Origin: an uncultured Flavobacteriales bacterium
GTDB taxonomy: Bacteria > Bacteroidota > Bacteroidia > Flavobacteriales_D > Crocinitomicaceae
Reading direction: 5' to 3'
Assembly: GCA_913051935.1 (NCBI GenBank)
Contig: CAJXCU010000007.1
Location: forward strand, 1-60,742
Length of the DNA: 60,742 nt
Made by a program: the position numbers and the translations under genes. The notes under the pieces were generated by a model. It saw nothing but the letters and a program-made list of their open reading frames with translations, was not told where the DNA came from and searched no databases. Below, piece after piece: positions 1 to 9,303 of this stretch; the first letter of the stretch is position 1; the number at the start of each line of letters is the position of its first letter.

Positions 1-2551
1 GACGGTCAATGTAAATGCGGTTCCAGTATTTAATAGCTCCTTATTGAATGATCCTACCTTCTGTTCAGCAAGTGATGGCGCGATTCTCATTGATGGTTTG
101 AATGCATTGAGTTCATATGATGTATCCTACAATGACGGTCTTTCTAACATTGGTCCTTTTTCGATTACCACTGATGCTTCGGGAACGGCCATACTTACAA
201 GTTTATCTGCAGGCGCTTATTCCAACTTTATGATTTCAGATGGTAGCTGCAGTTACTCTGTTGCTAGTTCAGTGAACCTCACAGATCCATTGGCACCAGA
301 TTTTGCAGCGAGTGGTTTTACGAACCCTTCGAGTTGCCAAGGCAATGACGGTGAAATTATCCTTACGGGACTTCTTTCCAATACACCTTATTTGTTAAGC
401 TATGTTGATGATGGTGTGAGTGTTGGACCATTGAATATTTCATCGGATGTGAGTGGGAAAATACAAATCAGTAACCTTGATGCAGGTGTATACTCGACTT
501 TTGTTTTAGACCTTGCAGGTTGTTCGGGAAGCACACCAAGCTCAATCACATTGGTTGATCCTTCAGTACCGGTATTGCAAATCACAGACCCACTTGCGGT
601 ATGTACTCCGGGAACCGTTGACCTCTCATTGGCGGGTATAACAGCGGGAAGTACTGGTGGAGATACATTAAGCTATTGGATAGATACTGCAGCGACAATA
701 CCGCTTGTTGACCCATCAGTGGTAGCAAATTCCGGAACGTACTACATCCAAAGTACGAGCAATGGATGTACAGATATTGAAGCCGTAAACGTAGTGGTGA
801 ATCAAACACCCGATGTTCAAATCACAGATCCCCTTGCGGTATGTACTCCGGGAACCGTTGACCTTTCATCGGTAGATGTAACAGCAGGAAGTACCGGTGG
901 TGGACTATTAAGTTATTGGACAGATGCTTCAGCGACAACACCGCTTGTTGACCCATCAGCGGTTACAGGCTCAGGCACATACTACATCCAAAGTGAAAGC
1001 AATGGATGTACAGATATTGAAGCCGTGAATGTGGTGATCAATCAAACACCTTCCTTTTCTGTTTCGGGAACAGACCCTAGTGTTTGTAATGCTTCAGATG
1101 GCCTCATTACTTTGATGGGCTTAAATCCTTCTACAGCGTATACCTTGAGCTATGACTCACTGGCAATGTCTGCGCAAACGATAAGCATCACATCCGATGC
1201 CTCGGGGAACTATTTGCTGCAAGGATTAATGGCAGGCTTGTATGATGCATTCTCTATCACCTTAAATGGTTGTGCATTCACTGCTACAGAAAATATAGAC
1301 CTCAACAATCCTTCGGCCCCTTCTGTAGACCTTCAATTGGATACTACGGTATGTGACACCTACACACTTGAAGTGATTACAGGGAGTAATCTTTCAGGCA
1401 ATGAGGCTTATTATTCGCAAAGCAACGGCGCAGGAGTCGCGTTGAGTCCTGGGGATGTAATTACAACATCACAAACGGTATATGTTTACGATAATATTGG
1501 GGCGTGTAATGATGAAGTATCATTTGTACTTACAGTGAATGCTACTCCACAAATTACAAACCTTCCAACACAAGAGGCATGTGTGGACTACAGCTTTCCC
1601 GTAATTGAAGGAATCAACTTATCTGGAAATGAAAATTACTTTACCGATGCACAAGCAAATGGTGGGGTACCCATCACCAATCCTATCACTACCTCACAGC
1701 AGGTGTTCATCTATGATGCCAGTGGAGCATGTAGTGATGAGGTATCATTTGAGGTAATGATCTATGACCTTCCGGAGGTGCTTTCCTTCTCGGGCGAAGG
1801 GACGTATTGCCAAGGAGCTGTTATTGAGCCCCTGAATGTAACCCTTAGTGGTATGGGACAATTGACGCTAGAGTATTCCCTTGATGGCGTCAGTAGCTCA
1901 GCAACAAGCGATGCAACAAGTATCGTACTTGGAAATGCTCCAGGAGTATATGTGCTCACACAAATTACGGATGCACATTGTAGCAACACCACAGACCTCA
2001 CGCAAACCATTACCGTAAATGCAACACCATCCATACCAAGTACTTCTGGAGATGCAAGCTATTGCACCAGTGAAGTACCACAAGCCATCGAGGCACAAGG
2101 AAGTACAGGTAGCTATACCTGGTATGCAGACCAAGACCTTACTGATGTAATTGGTGATGAGGCACAATATACACCCGAGAATATCTTGGGAAGTAGCAGC
2201 TATTATGTCGCAGCAACAGAAAATGGATGTGAAGGGCTATCACAAATGATTACCATAACCTTCCAAGAGTGTGGCATCATCATCCCAACAGCATTTACAC
2301 CAGATGGGGACCAAACAAATGATACATGGAAACTTGAAAACATTGATGCTATTTACCCAAATAATGTCGTTAGCATATACAACAGGCTCGGAAACAAGGT
2401 ATTTGAAGCACAACAAGGAAGCTACAACCAAATGCCTTGGGATGGAACATTTAATGGACAAGAATTACCGGTTGGTTCTTACTATTATATTATTGAATAC
2501 AACGACAATACAACTGAAAAAACTAACGGAATTGTTACGATTATAAAATAA
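1..2551 (+). CDS. T9SS type B secreted repeat protein, 5' end cut by window
   Basis: The frame is open from the first bases, so the N terminus and signal peptide lie outside the window; a TTG at 44 is not a convincing start. The visible part (about 850 residues) is a mosaic of three repeat families. Three ~75-residue units carry C-x-x-x-DG near their start and an AG(V/L/A)Y turn. Two near-identical 80-residue units are encoded at 578-810 and 818-1050. Two ~90-residue units contain LSGNE and ACxDEVSF. The last ~90 residues (IPTAFTPDGDQTNDTW, IYNRLGNKVF, WDGTFNGQELPVGSYYY, then a C-terminal IIK) match the gliding-motility-associated C-terminal domain that acts as a T9SS type B sorting signal. 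The protein is therefore probably exported by T9SS and displayed on or released from the surface, plausibly as an adhesin. PorP/SprF follows after 6 nt, which fits a cargo-plus-accessory operon. The ligand is unknown. Confidence 0.9.
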   Translation, partial: TVNVNAVPVFNSSLLNDPTFCSASDGAILIDGLNALSSYDVSYNDGLSNIGPFSITTDASGTAILTSLSAGAYSNFMISDGSCSYSVASSVNLTDPLAPDFAASGFTNPSSCQGNDGEIILTGLLSNTPYLLSYVDDGVSVGPLNISSDVSGKIQISNLDAGVYSTFVLDLAGCSGSTPSSITLVDPSVPVLQITDPLAVCTPGTVDLSLAGITAGSTGGDTLSYWIDTAATIPLVDPSVVANSGTYYIQSTSNGCTDIEAVNVVVNQTPDVQITDPLAVCTPGTVDLSSVDVTAGSTGGGLLSYWTDASATTPLVDPSAVTGSGTYYIQSESNGCTDIEAVNVVINQTPSFSVSGTDPSVCNASDGLITLMGLNPSTAYTLSYDSLAMSAQTISITSDASGNYLLQGLMAGLYDAFSITLNGCAFTATENIDLNNPSAPSVDLQLDTTVCDTYTLEVITGSNLSGNEAYYSQSNGAGVALSPGDVITTSQTVYVYDNIGACNDEVSFVLTVNATPQITNLPTQEACVDYSFPVIEGINLSGNENYFTDAQANGGVPITNPITTSQQVFIYDASGACSDEVSFEVMIYDLPEVLSFSGEGTYCQGAVIEPLNVTLSGMGQLTLEYSLDGVSSSATSDATSIVLGNAPGVYVLTQITDAHCSNTTDLTQTITVNATPSIPSTSGDASYCTSEVPQAIEAQGSTGSYTWYADQDLTDVIGDEAQYTPENILGSSSYYVAATENGCEGLSQMITITFQECGIIIPTAFTPDGDQTNDTWKLENIDAIYPNNVVSIYNRLGNKVFEAQQGSYNQMPWDGTFNGQELPVGSYYYIIEYNDNTTEKTNGIVTIIK

Positions 2552-2557
2552 CGATCT

Positions 2558-3544
2558 ATGAAAAACTCAATTACAATACTAGGTTTATTTATGAGCACCT
2601 TAATTTGTGCTCAACAGACACCTCAGTACTCTCAATATCAGAGAAACCAATTTATGGTTAATCCCGCAGCGGCAGGGGTTTATGACTTTGTCGACCTCAC
2701 ACTTTCCGGAAGATGGCAATGGTTAGGTGTACAGGATGCACCTCGAACATCTTATTTTGCTTTTTCTGTTCCAGTCAGGTTTAAGCCAAAGTTTTATAAT
2801 CCAGGAATACGTACAAGCTCTGGAGTCGTTGAAAATCCTGAAATTCATACAGGAAAGCTTAAACATACTTTTGGTGGGCAACTTTTGGCTGATCAGTATG
2901 GTGCATTTCGAAAAATGTCCTTTTCAGGTACGTACGCGATACATATTCCAATGACAAAAAAAGTAAACCTGTCTTTCGGCTTAAAAGCTGGTCTATCTAA
3001 CAATACATTTTTTGCCCATCAAGCACAAGTTTTGAACGTTATGGAACCAGGGCAAAATCCTTATATCGACAACACCTATGATAATTTCATACAAAATCAG
3101 TCTAATAAATTTTTAATGGATATGGGTGCTGGGTTGTATATGTATTCTCAAAAGTTCTTTCTTGGACTTTCAGCCGAACAATTGACGCGTGACCTTGTGC
3201 AGTTTGGTCAAGGAACTGCCAATTTCAACCCTCAGATTCATTTCAATTTAATTGGTGGGTATAAAATACCCATTGGAGAAAATCTTTCAATTACTCCAGG
3301 TTTTCTCCTAAAGTATATGAGTCCGGCTCCTTTGTCGGTCGATGGGAACGTCCAGTTTGAATATAAGAAGTGGGTCTGGTTGACGCTAGGGTACCGTCAT
3401 ACTGACGCTATGATTGTAATGGCAGGTATGAATATTAGTGAGCGATTCAAAGTGGGTTATTCCTACGATTATTCTTTGTCTCGATTTAATAATTTTTCTT
3501 CTGGAGGCCATGAGCTTACATTAGGTTTAATGCTAGGGAGGTAA
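2558..3544 (+). CDS. PorP/SprF family T9SS outer-membrane protein
   Basis: 328 residues with a signal peptide (MKNSITILGLFMSTLICAQ) followed by QTPQYSQYQRNQFMVNPAAAG, the hallmark start of the PorP/SprF family. The rest is a beta-rich barrel with regular aromatic strands ending in LGLMLGR. Family members sit in the outer membrane and work with T9SS; in Flavobacterium, SprF is needed to deliver the type B cargo SprB. The position directly behind a type B cargo and 4 nt before an OmpA/PD40 protein reproduces the common cargo-PorP/SprF-OmpA arrangement. I infer that this copy serves the upstream cargo rather than being the core PorP, because paralogues of this family are usually numerous in such genomes. 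Confidence 0.93.
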   Translation: MKNSITILGLFMSTLICAQQTPQYSQYQRNQFMVNPAAAGVYDFVDLTLSGRWQWLGVQDAPRTSYFAFSVPVRFKPKFYNPGIRTSSGVVENPEIHTGKLKHTFGGQLLADQYGAFRKMSFSGTYAIHIPMTKKVNLSFGLKAGLSNNTFFAHQAQVLNVMEPGQNPYIDNTYDNFIQNQSNKFLMDMGAGLYMYSQKFFLGLSAEQLTRDLVQFGQGTANFNPQIHFNLIGGYKIPIGENLSITPGFLLKYMSPAPLSVDGNVQFEYKKWVWLTLGYRHTDAMIVMAGMNISERFKVGYSYDYSLSRFNNFSSGGHELTLGLMLGR

Positions 3545-3548
3545 TAAT

Positions 3549-5051
3549 ATGAAAAACATGCGTTTTTATTTTTTGATAAGTGCTCTTTTAATTGGTTTCA
3601 CCAATAGGGCTCAGTATATGGATATTGAAGAACCACATAGATTAGGAAGCGAGGTTAATTCCGAGGCAGATGAACTCTTTCCAATTTTCTCGAAAGAAAA
3701 CTCTAGGCTCTACTATACAAGAGTGAACCATCCTGAGTCAATAGGTGGTATTTATGACCAAGATATTTGGCAGAGCGAATGGAATGGGAAAGAAAATTAT
3801 ACCAAAGGAGAAGACTTCAAGGACTTAAACAATAAGTACAATAATACAATCGTTGGTTTCAATAATGATGAGACAATTGTTTACTTACTAAATTCATATG
3901 ATGGCAGGAAGGACATGAAAAAAGGGATTTCTTACGCAAAGAAAAAAGGAGATACTTGGGGTTCTCCGAAAGAGATTTCTATTCCTGGTTTGGATATTGA
4001 AGGAGATTTTTATGGCTTTCATGTAAATAGGACAGGTGATGTGATTATCATTTCCTATGCAGGTCCAGAGTCCATAGGTCAGGAGGATCTTTACGTCAGT
4101 ATTAAAGAAAACGAAAAATGGTCCAGGCCACTGCACTTGGGTTCTAAGGTCAATTCCTCTGGTTTTGAAATTTCTCCATTTTTGTCAAAGGAGAACGATA
4201 CATTGTTTTTTTCCACCAATGGTCAAGGTGGTCAGGGTGATGCAGATATTTTTTATGCGGTTCGTAATTCAACTTCTTGGACTGATTGGTCCTCTCCGGT
4301 TAATATAGGGCCGCAAATCAATTCCTCTAAATTTGATGCCTACTTTACAATGTCTGATGGATTTTTCTATTGGTCAAGTAACAGGGACAGTGAAAGAAGC
4401 GATATCTATTATTCTACTTTCTTGCCACCACCTGCTCTTATGGCATCTGCTGTGGGATTCGATGTGTCCATTTTTAATGGCACTGACGGTTCAATTGATT
4501 TAACACCTCAGGGTGGAGTTCCTCCATACACCTATATATGGTCTAATGGCTTCAGAGAAGAAGACCCCAAAGAATTGATCAAAGGAATTTATGAGGTTCA
4601 GGTTAAAGATGCTATTGGGCAAATTGCTAAAGTAATCGTTGAAATTAATCAACCAGATGAAATTGTTGCTCCGGTAATTGAGCCCATCATTGAATCTGTC
4701 GCCGAGATTTCCATTCCACAAACGATTATATATTTTGATTTAAATTCTAGCTATCATAACCCAGAAAATAAGAATGATATGATTTCATTTTGTAACGGAA
4801 TTCAAAATAAACATGAGAAGAAGGTTTTAATAGAATCTCATTGTGATAAAAGAGCCAGTGAAAGTTACAATATATGGTTGTCTAAAAAAAGGATGGCTAG
4901 AACAAGAGACTTTCTCATTTCACAAGGATTTAAATTTGATAATATATCTGGAACTTATAAAGGCGAGTCTGATCTGGAGATTAAATGTGATGAATGCACA
5001 GAGGAAAACCATGCCATAAATCGGAGAACAGTGATCAAAATTGTGAAATAA
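3549..5051 (+). CDS. OmpA family protein with PD40 repeats and one SprB-type repeat
   Basis: 500 residues. The N-terminal signal (MKNMRFYFLISALLIGFTNRAQ) has no lipobox Cys that I can see. Residues ~30-290 hold WD40-like PD40 repeats (LFPIFSKENSRLYYTR, ISPFLSKENDTLFFSTNG, SDGFFYWSSNRD). Residues ~305-370 form a SprB-type repeat (NGTDGSIDLTPQGGVPPYTY, then a short turn and GIYEVQVKDAIGQ). Residues ~390-500 are an OmpA-like peptidoglycan-binding domain (IYFDLNS, ESHCDKRASESYN, NRRTVIKIVK). Such proteins accompany PorP/SprF in T9SS cassettes and probably anchor the outer-membrane complex to the peptidoglycan. The gene is 4 nt downstream of PorP/SprF and closes the operon. The function is family-level only. 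Confidence 0.88.
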   Translation: MKNMRFYFLISALLIGFTNRAQYMDIEEPHRLGSEVNSEADELFPIFSKENSRLYYTRVNHPESIGGIYDQDIWQSEWNGKENYTKGEDFKDLNNKYNNTIVGFNNDETIVYLLNSYDGRKDMKKGISYAKKKGDTWGSPKEISIPGLDIEGDFYGFHVNRTGDVIIISYAGPESIGQEDLYVSIKENEKWSRPLHLGSKVNSSGFEISPFLSKENDTLFFSTNGQGGQGDADIFYAVRNSTSWTDWSSPVNIGPQINSSKFDAYFTMSDGFFYWSSNRDSERSDIYYSTFLPPPALMASAVGFDVSIFNGTDGSIDLTPQGGVPPYTYIWSNGFREEDPKELIKGIYEVQVKDAIGQIAKVIVEINQPDEIVAPVIEPIIESVAEISIPQTIIYFDLNSSYHNPENKNDMISFCNGIQNKHEKKVLIESHCDKRASESYNIWLSKKRMARTRDFLISQGFKFDNISGTYKGESDLEIKCDECTEENHAINRRTVIKIVK

Positions 5052-5155
5052 TAAGAGATTTTCGCTCACCATTCATTATCGTGGTGTAATATTTCATATA
5101 ACGTTATAAGTGCTACCTTTACATAGGCAATAATAGTTGTTTATCATAAGCACAC

Positions 5156-5782
5156 ATGGATATTTTAAAACTTACGTTTCAATTAGGAGTTTTCTTTGCG
5201 ATTTACAGCTTTATTTGGTTTTTTATTGAATTTGGATTTAAAATAATGACCTCAGGTCTTGTAACAGGTATTCTACACAACTATTTAATCAAAGCAATCA
5301 AATATCTTTTTTTGGTAAATGTTATTTTTCTTTTCGCTACGGGCGAAAACGAAACTACCGTAATTGATAAAAAATCATTAATCCCCGTATTTTTTATTTT
5401 ACTCCTCTATTTCTTAGGGAAGTTTCAAAAGAATCAAAACACCAATGCTTTGTTTTCACGAATGGGCGTTCAGTCACCAAAAGTCCAATTCAATGCCCGT
5501 TATGAGGTGATATTGATTTCACTATCCTTTTTGGCATTTGGCTTTTTAGTTTTTGAGCCAAATGTTGCCAATAATGCCATTGCAAGGTGGTTTAAAGAGA
5601 GTATTATTGATATTGAGTCAACAGCGATTATTGGTTTTATATTTAAAGTGATAGGCTTCTTCTTTCTTCTCAATATTTTAACCAAGACAATTAATTCCTT
5701 TCAATACATAATTAGTAAGCTGACTTCAGTTAAATCTGGTCATAGTCAGGATCAATTTGATGATTTTGAAGAGGTAGAATAA
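5156..5782 (+). CDS. Conserved multi-pass membrane protein, unknown function
   Basis: 208 residues with about five hydrophobic segments (near residues 5-30, 44-62, 75-90, 118-136 and 155-182) and an acidic, polar C-terminal tail (DQFDDFEEVE). I do not recognise a characterised family. It lies just upstream of rnpA, 27 nt from the chosen rnpA start, so the two may be cotranscribed. The ATG at 5156 directly precedes the first hydrophobic segment and no earlier in-frame start looks better. The 104-nt gap upstream contains a perfect 10-bp palindrome (ATAACGTTAT at 5098-5107) and TACCTTTA at about 5114, which resembles a weak -7 box. Confidence 0.75.
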   Translation: MDILKLTFQLGVFFAIYSFIWFFIEFGFKIMTSGLVTGILHNYLIKAIKYLFLVNVIFLFATGENETTVIDKKSLIPVFFILLLYFLGKFQKNQNTNALFSRMGVQSPKVQFNARYEVILISLSFLAFGFLVFEPNVANNAIARWFKESIIDIESTAIIGFIFKVIGFFFLLNILTKTINSFQYIISKLTSVKSGHSQDQFDDFEEVE

Positions 5783-5809
5783 TTTAACAATTTGAGGATT
5801 ATTAATTTG

Positions 5810-6172
5810 ATGGACCATTCATTTCCAAAGGAACTTAGACTAACCCATAAAAGAGATATTGATATCTTATTCTCAAAAGGAAAGAGAATAAAGTCGCATC
5901 CTTTTATTGTCCTTTATCATCAGACTGAAATGCCTAAGTCGGTACCCTTTAAATTACTAATATCTGTGCCTAAGAAAAATTTCAAAAGAGCAGTGGACCG
6001 TAATTATTTAAAAAGGTGTATTCGGGAAATAGTTAGAAAGAATAAAGAAAGTCTTTCGAGCAACAATAAGGGGACTTCCCTTTGTGTCGCAATTTTATAT
6101 AGTTTTAGAACAATACTGCCGTTTAAGGAACTTGAGCATAGTTTGTTAGAGGCGCTTAAAAAAATTCAATAA
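5810..6172 (+). CDS. rnpA: Ribonuclease P protein component
   Basis: 120 residues from the ATG at 5810. A TTG 18 nt upstream would add six residues but is less likely. RnpA binds the RNase P RNA and helps mature tRNA 5' ends. The sequence shows the family's N-terminal LTHKRDIDILFSKGKR segment and the RNA-binding RNR helix in KRAVDRNYLKRCIREIVRK. The length is typical. It is followed after 5 nt by an S41 peptidase, an arrangement common in Bacteroidota. rpmH and yidC, which often flank rnpA elsewhere, are not adjacent here. Confidence 0.95.
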   Translation: MDHSFPKELRLTHKRDIDILFSKGKRIKSHPFIVLYHQTEMPKSVPFKLLISVPKKNFKRAVDRNYLKRCIREIVRKNKESLSSNNKGTSLCVAILYSFRTILPFKELEHSLLEALKKIQ

Positions 6173-6177
6173 TAAAC

Positions 6178-7815
6178 ATGAGTTGCAGAATAGTTTTATG
6201 TCTTTCATTGCTGTATTTGATCCCCTTAACTTCCGTAGCACAATCAAGAAGGTTTGAAATATTAAAAAATCTTGAATTAATGGATCAAGTGCATGAATAC
6301 CTTGATCTGTATTATGTTGATGAACCGGCAACAGGATATATTTCAAAAGTTGCAATTGACGAAATGCTTAAGAAACTTGATCCCTACACTGTTTTTTACC
6401 ACGAATCCAATATGGAAGATTACCGTTTAATGGCAACAGGTCAATATGGAGGAATCGGAGCTTTAATTCGTAAAATGAAAGATTACACGTGTATTGTTCA
6501 GCCTTATGAAAATAGTCCAGCCTTTAAATCTGGCCTCAAAGCAGGGGATAAGATATTGACTATTGATGGTGTATCGATGGTTGGAAAGTCATCTGACGAT
6601 GTTTCTTCTTTTTTAAAAGGTCCACGTGGAACAACAATTGAAGTTGAAATTGATCGACCTATTGCGGGACTTAAAAAATTTAAGGTTACAAGAGAGGAAA
6701 TAAAACTTCCTGATCTTCCATACACGGGAATGCTCTCCAATAAAATTGGTTATGTTAAGCTTTCAAGTTTTTCTCAAACCGCATTCAACAGTGTAAAACA
6801 AGCTTTTGACGAACTTAAAGGTAAAGGAATGGAAACCGCCATTCTCGATCTTCGAGATAATGGAGGAGGTTTGCTTATGGAAGCCATCAGAATCGTTAAT
6901 CTCTTTGTTCCTAAAGGACAGCTAATTGTTTCAACAAAAGGGCGTTTGAAAGAGGAGAATAGAGCCTACAAAACTAGAGAGAAGCCTGCTTTTCCGGAAA
7001 TGAGATTAGTTGTTTTAATTAATGAAAGAAGTGCCTCAGCTAGCGAAATTGTTGCAGGGAGCCTACAAGATTTGGATCGTGCAATTGTTGTTGGTAGTCA
7101 AAGTTATGGTAAAGGATTGGTGCAAAGAACTTATGACTTGAAATACGGATCTAAGCTAAAACTAACGATATCTAAATATTATACACCATCGGGCAGATGC
7201 GTTCAAAGACTAGAATATTATGAAAAAGGTGCTAAAGATAAACCATCCGAAATATCAGATACCCTGCTCACCACATTCAAAACTAAGAATGGAAGGGATG
7301 TTATTGATGGAAGAGGTATTTTTCCTGACATTGAGGTGAAACAAGAAAAGTTAGGAAGACTAAGCTCTTTGTTACTGATGGAGGATATGGTTTTCGATTT
7401 TGCAACAGATTTCGCAAATACCCATGACTCGATTTCAGGCCCAGGATTGTTTACATTGAAGGATGAGGATTACCGAGCTTTTATTGAATTTGTCCTAGAA
7501 AATGAAAAGTTCACCTTCGAAACAGCCTCTGAAATTAAATTGAAAGAGCTTAAGAAGATTACTGATTTAGAGGGGTATTCAGAGGCAATTGCTTCGGCAT
7601 ATAAAGAGATTTCAGAATTAGTATCGGCAGATTTAGAAAAAGAACTCACATCAATTCAACCTGAAATTTCTAGATGGATTGAGAGTGAAATAATTTCAAG
7701 ATATTATTTTCAGAGCGGGGCAAGCATACATGGTTTTAGATTTGATTTAGACGTCATTAAAGCAAAAGAGCTTCTACTTGACATAGATACTTACAATAAT
7801 ATACTTAAGCTGTAG
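6178..7815 (+). CDS. C-terminal processing peptidase, S41 family (CtpA/Prc-like)
   Basis: 545 residues. A signal peptide (MSCRIVLCLSLLYLIPLTSVAQ) sends it to the periplasm. A PDZ domain spans about residues 85-160 (GGIGALIRKM, GLKAGDKILTIDG). The S41 peptidase core spans about 170-360, with the catalytic motif SASASEIVAG; by alignment with plant CtpA I assign Ser287 as nucleophile and Lys312 (QSYGKG) as general base, 25 residues apart as in the family. A long C-terminal extension of ~180 residues follows, as in Bacteroidota members. The family cleaves periplasmic proteins at C-terminal tails. It starts 5 nt after rnpA, so cotranscription is likely. The substrate is unknown. Confidence 0.94.
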   Translation: MSCRIVLCLSLLYLIPLTSVAQSRRFEILKNLELMDQVHEYLDLYYVDEPATGYISKVAIDEMLKKLDPYTVFYHESNMEDYRLMATGQYGGIGALIRKMKDYTCIVQPYENSPAFKSGLKAGDKILTIDGVSMVGKSSDDVSSFLKGPRGTTIEVEIDRPIAGLKKFKVTREEIKLPDLPYTGMLSNKIGYVKLSSFSQTAFNSVKQAFDELKGKGMETAILDLRDNGGGLLMEAIRIVNLFVPKGQLIVSTKGRLKEENRAYKTREKPAFPEMRLVVLINERSASASEIVAGSLQDLDRAIVVGSQSYGKGLVQRTYDLKYGSKLKLTISKYYTPSGRCVQRLEYYEKGAKDKPSEISDTLLTTFKTKNGRDVIDGRGIFPDIEVKQEKLGRLSSLLLMEDMVFDFATDFANTHDSISGPGLFTLKDEDYRAFIEFVLENEKFTFETASEIKLKELKKITDLEGYSEAIASAYKEISELVSADLEKELTSIQPEISRWIESEIISRYYFQSGASIHGFRFDLDVIKAKELLLDIDTYNNILKL

Positions 7816-7826
7816 TTATTGAGTAA

Positions 7827-9278
7827 ATGAAAAGAATTTCCTCATCATTAATCCATTACTATGTGCACTTATTCATTTTGTGCCTTTTTGTTGTGGGCAT
7901 CGTTTGTAGTAAGTTTTTAATGTCAATGGGTATTTTATTGGGGCTTCTCCACTTGATTATTGAGGGTCACTATAAAGAGTATTACACAAACCTAAAGAAC
8001 AATTGTTTTTTTATTGCAGCATTAATTTTTTATGTTTTGCATGTGATAGGGATGCTCTGGTCAGATGATTTTGTTTATGGCATGAATGACCTCAAAAGTA
8101 AAGCAACCCTTGTCGCAGTGCCCCTTATTGTGATTGCCCGTCCTTTGGTTTTAAGGAAAAGCTATAAGCTCTTAATTGGTCTATTCATTCTTACTGTTTT
8201 GATCACAAGTAGCATTAATTATGTAGTATATCATTTTTATGGCAATGAATTTAACTTCACTGATGCAAGAGAGATGTCGCTGTTCAACTCTCATATTCGT
8301 TATGCGATTATGGTTGTTTTTTCAATTCCCTTACTTTATGATTTAAGTTTGGATAATAAGCGGCTAAGATTATTTTTTTTGTTTATCTCATTATGGCTTG
8401 TATTTTACACCTTCTCAAGTCAAGTTTTAACGGGAATTATATGCTTCGTCGCGATGATTTTGGCTGTTATCATTTATCCTTTATTGTCCCACAGAAAGTA
8501 CCTTTCTTTGACCTTCCTATTGGCTTCCGGAATATTGGTTTGCTCTCTTGTTTACTTCGGATTAAAATCCAACGTAACGAGTGAAAGTTTACCAGTTGTG
8601 AATGTAACCGGAGTGGAGGAGGCGTGGGAAAAGAGATCCAAAATTGACTACGATGGAAAAGACCGCAGAAATCAAGATTTAAAGTATACCTTAGCTCGTT
8701 TCTTACTATCAAAAAAGTACCCAAATAATGCTGCTGGCATCGATAGTTTGAGCATTCAAGAAGTATTGGCCATTGAAAAAGGGATGGCACACTACACAGA
8801 AATGAAAGGTGGGATTTTTGGTCGTATCGAGGGGCTTCGATATCAACTAAGTCATATGTCTGACCCAAATGGGCATTCATTATTACAACGATTTGAGGCC
8901 TGGAAGGTAGGGTTTTCTATTTTCAAAAAGGCACCTCTTATTGGGGTAGGCACCGGAGATTTGAAAAGGGTTTTTACTCAAGAATACAAAGCTCTAGAGA
9001 CGAAACTTTCAAAGAAAAATCAAATTCGTGCGCACAATACTTTTTTAACTAGCGCTATTACCTTTGGTGTCCTTGGGTTATTGATTTTTTTGTATTTGGT
9101 TTTTGTCTCAGGCCGAATTCAAGTTCAAAATTATAACTTGAGTGGTTTTATTTTTTGGATAATGATGATTGTAAGCTTTCTCTTCGAAGATACGCTTGAA
9201 ACCCAAACCGGAATAACTATGTTTGCCTTCTTTATGGCCTTATTCTCGCTTACTATTCCTCGCCCTTCAATGGATTAA
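7827..9278 (+). CDS. O-antigen ligase/polymerase-like membrane protein (Wzy_C-like)
   Basis: 483 residues with about 10-12 hydrophobic segments and a large soluble loop (about residues 250-365). The C-terminal part contains GVGTGDLKRVF followed by the RAHNTFLTSAITFGVLGLL block, which matches the O-antigen ligase/polymerase (Wzy_C) superfamily, where a conserved His in this position contributes to activity. Such enzymes transfer or polymerise lipid-linked glycans at the periplasmic face of the inner membrane. It begins 11 nt after the S41 protease gene. No other LPS genes are nearby, so the glycan substrate cannot be deduced. Ligase versus polymerase is not resolvable here. Confidence 0.8.
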   Translation: MKRISSSLIHYYVHLFILCLFVVGIVCSKFLMSMGILLGLLHLIIEGHYKEYYTNLKNNCFFIAALIFYVLHVIGMLWSDDFVYGMNDLKSKATLVAVPLIVIARPLVLRKSYKLLIGLFILTVLITSSINYVVYHFYGNEFNFTDAREMSLFNSHIRYAIMVVFSIPLLYDLSLDNKRLRLFFLFISLWLVFYTFSSQVLTGIICFVAMILAVIIYPLLSHRKYLSLTFLLASGILVCSLVYFGLKSNVTSESLPVVNVTGVEEAWEKRSKIDYDGKDRRNQDLKYTLARFLLSKKYPNNAAGIDSLSIQEVLAIEKGMAHYTEMKGGIFGRIEGLRYQLSHMSDPNGHSLLQRFEAWKVGFSIFKKAPLIGVGTGDLKRVFTQEYKALETKLSKKNQIRAHNTFLTSAITFGVLGLLIFLYLVFVSGRIQVQNYNLSGFIFWIMMIVSFLFEDTLETQTGITMFAFFMALFSLTIPRPSMD

Positions 9279-9288
9279 TAAAAATCAT

Positions 9289-9296
9289 TAATTTCG
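9289..9296 (+). promoter_or_regulatory. Putative -7 box for gldA
   Basis: TAATTTCG fits the Bacteroidota -7 consensus TAnnTTTG with one change. It lies only 7 nt before the gldA ATG, which would give a very short or absent leader. I see no clear TTG at the usual -33 distance. Confidence 0.35.
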
Positions 9297-9303
9297 CTTA
9301 CTC

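Noticed and set aside
578-1050. The 240-nt tandem repeat as a CRISPR or satellite array
   Set aside because: It is a coding, in-frame protein repeat with only two copies and no spacers.
2271-2546. 91-codon open frame overlapping the type B sorting domain
   Set aside because: It lies fully within a confident gene in another frame and has no homologous features; a shadow.
5098-5107. Palindrome ATAACGTTAT upstream of the 208-residue membrane protein as an operator
   Set aside because: A single 10-bp palindrome in AT-rich DNA is expected by chance; no second copy was noticed.
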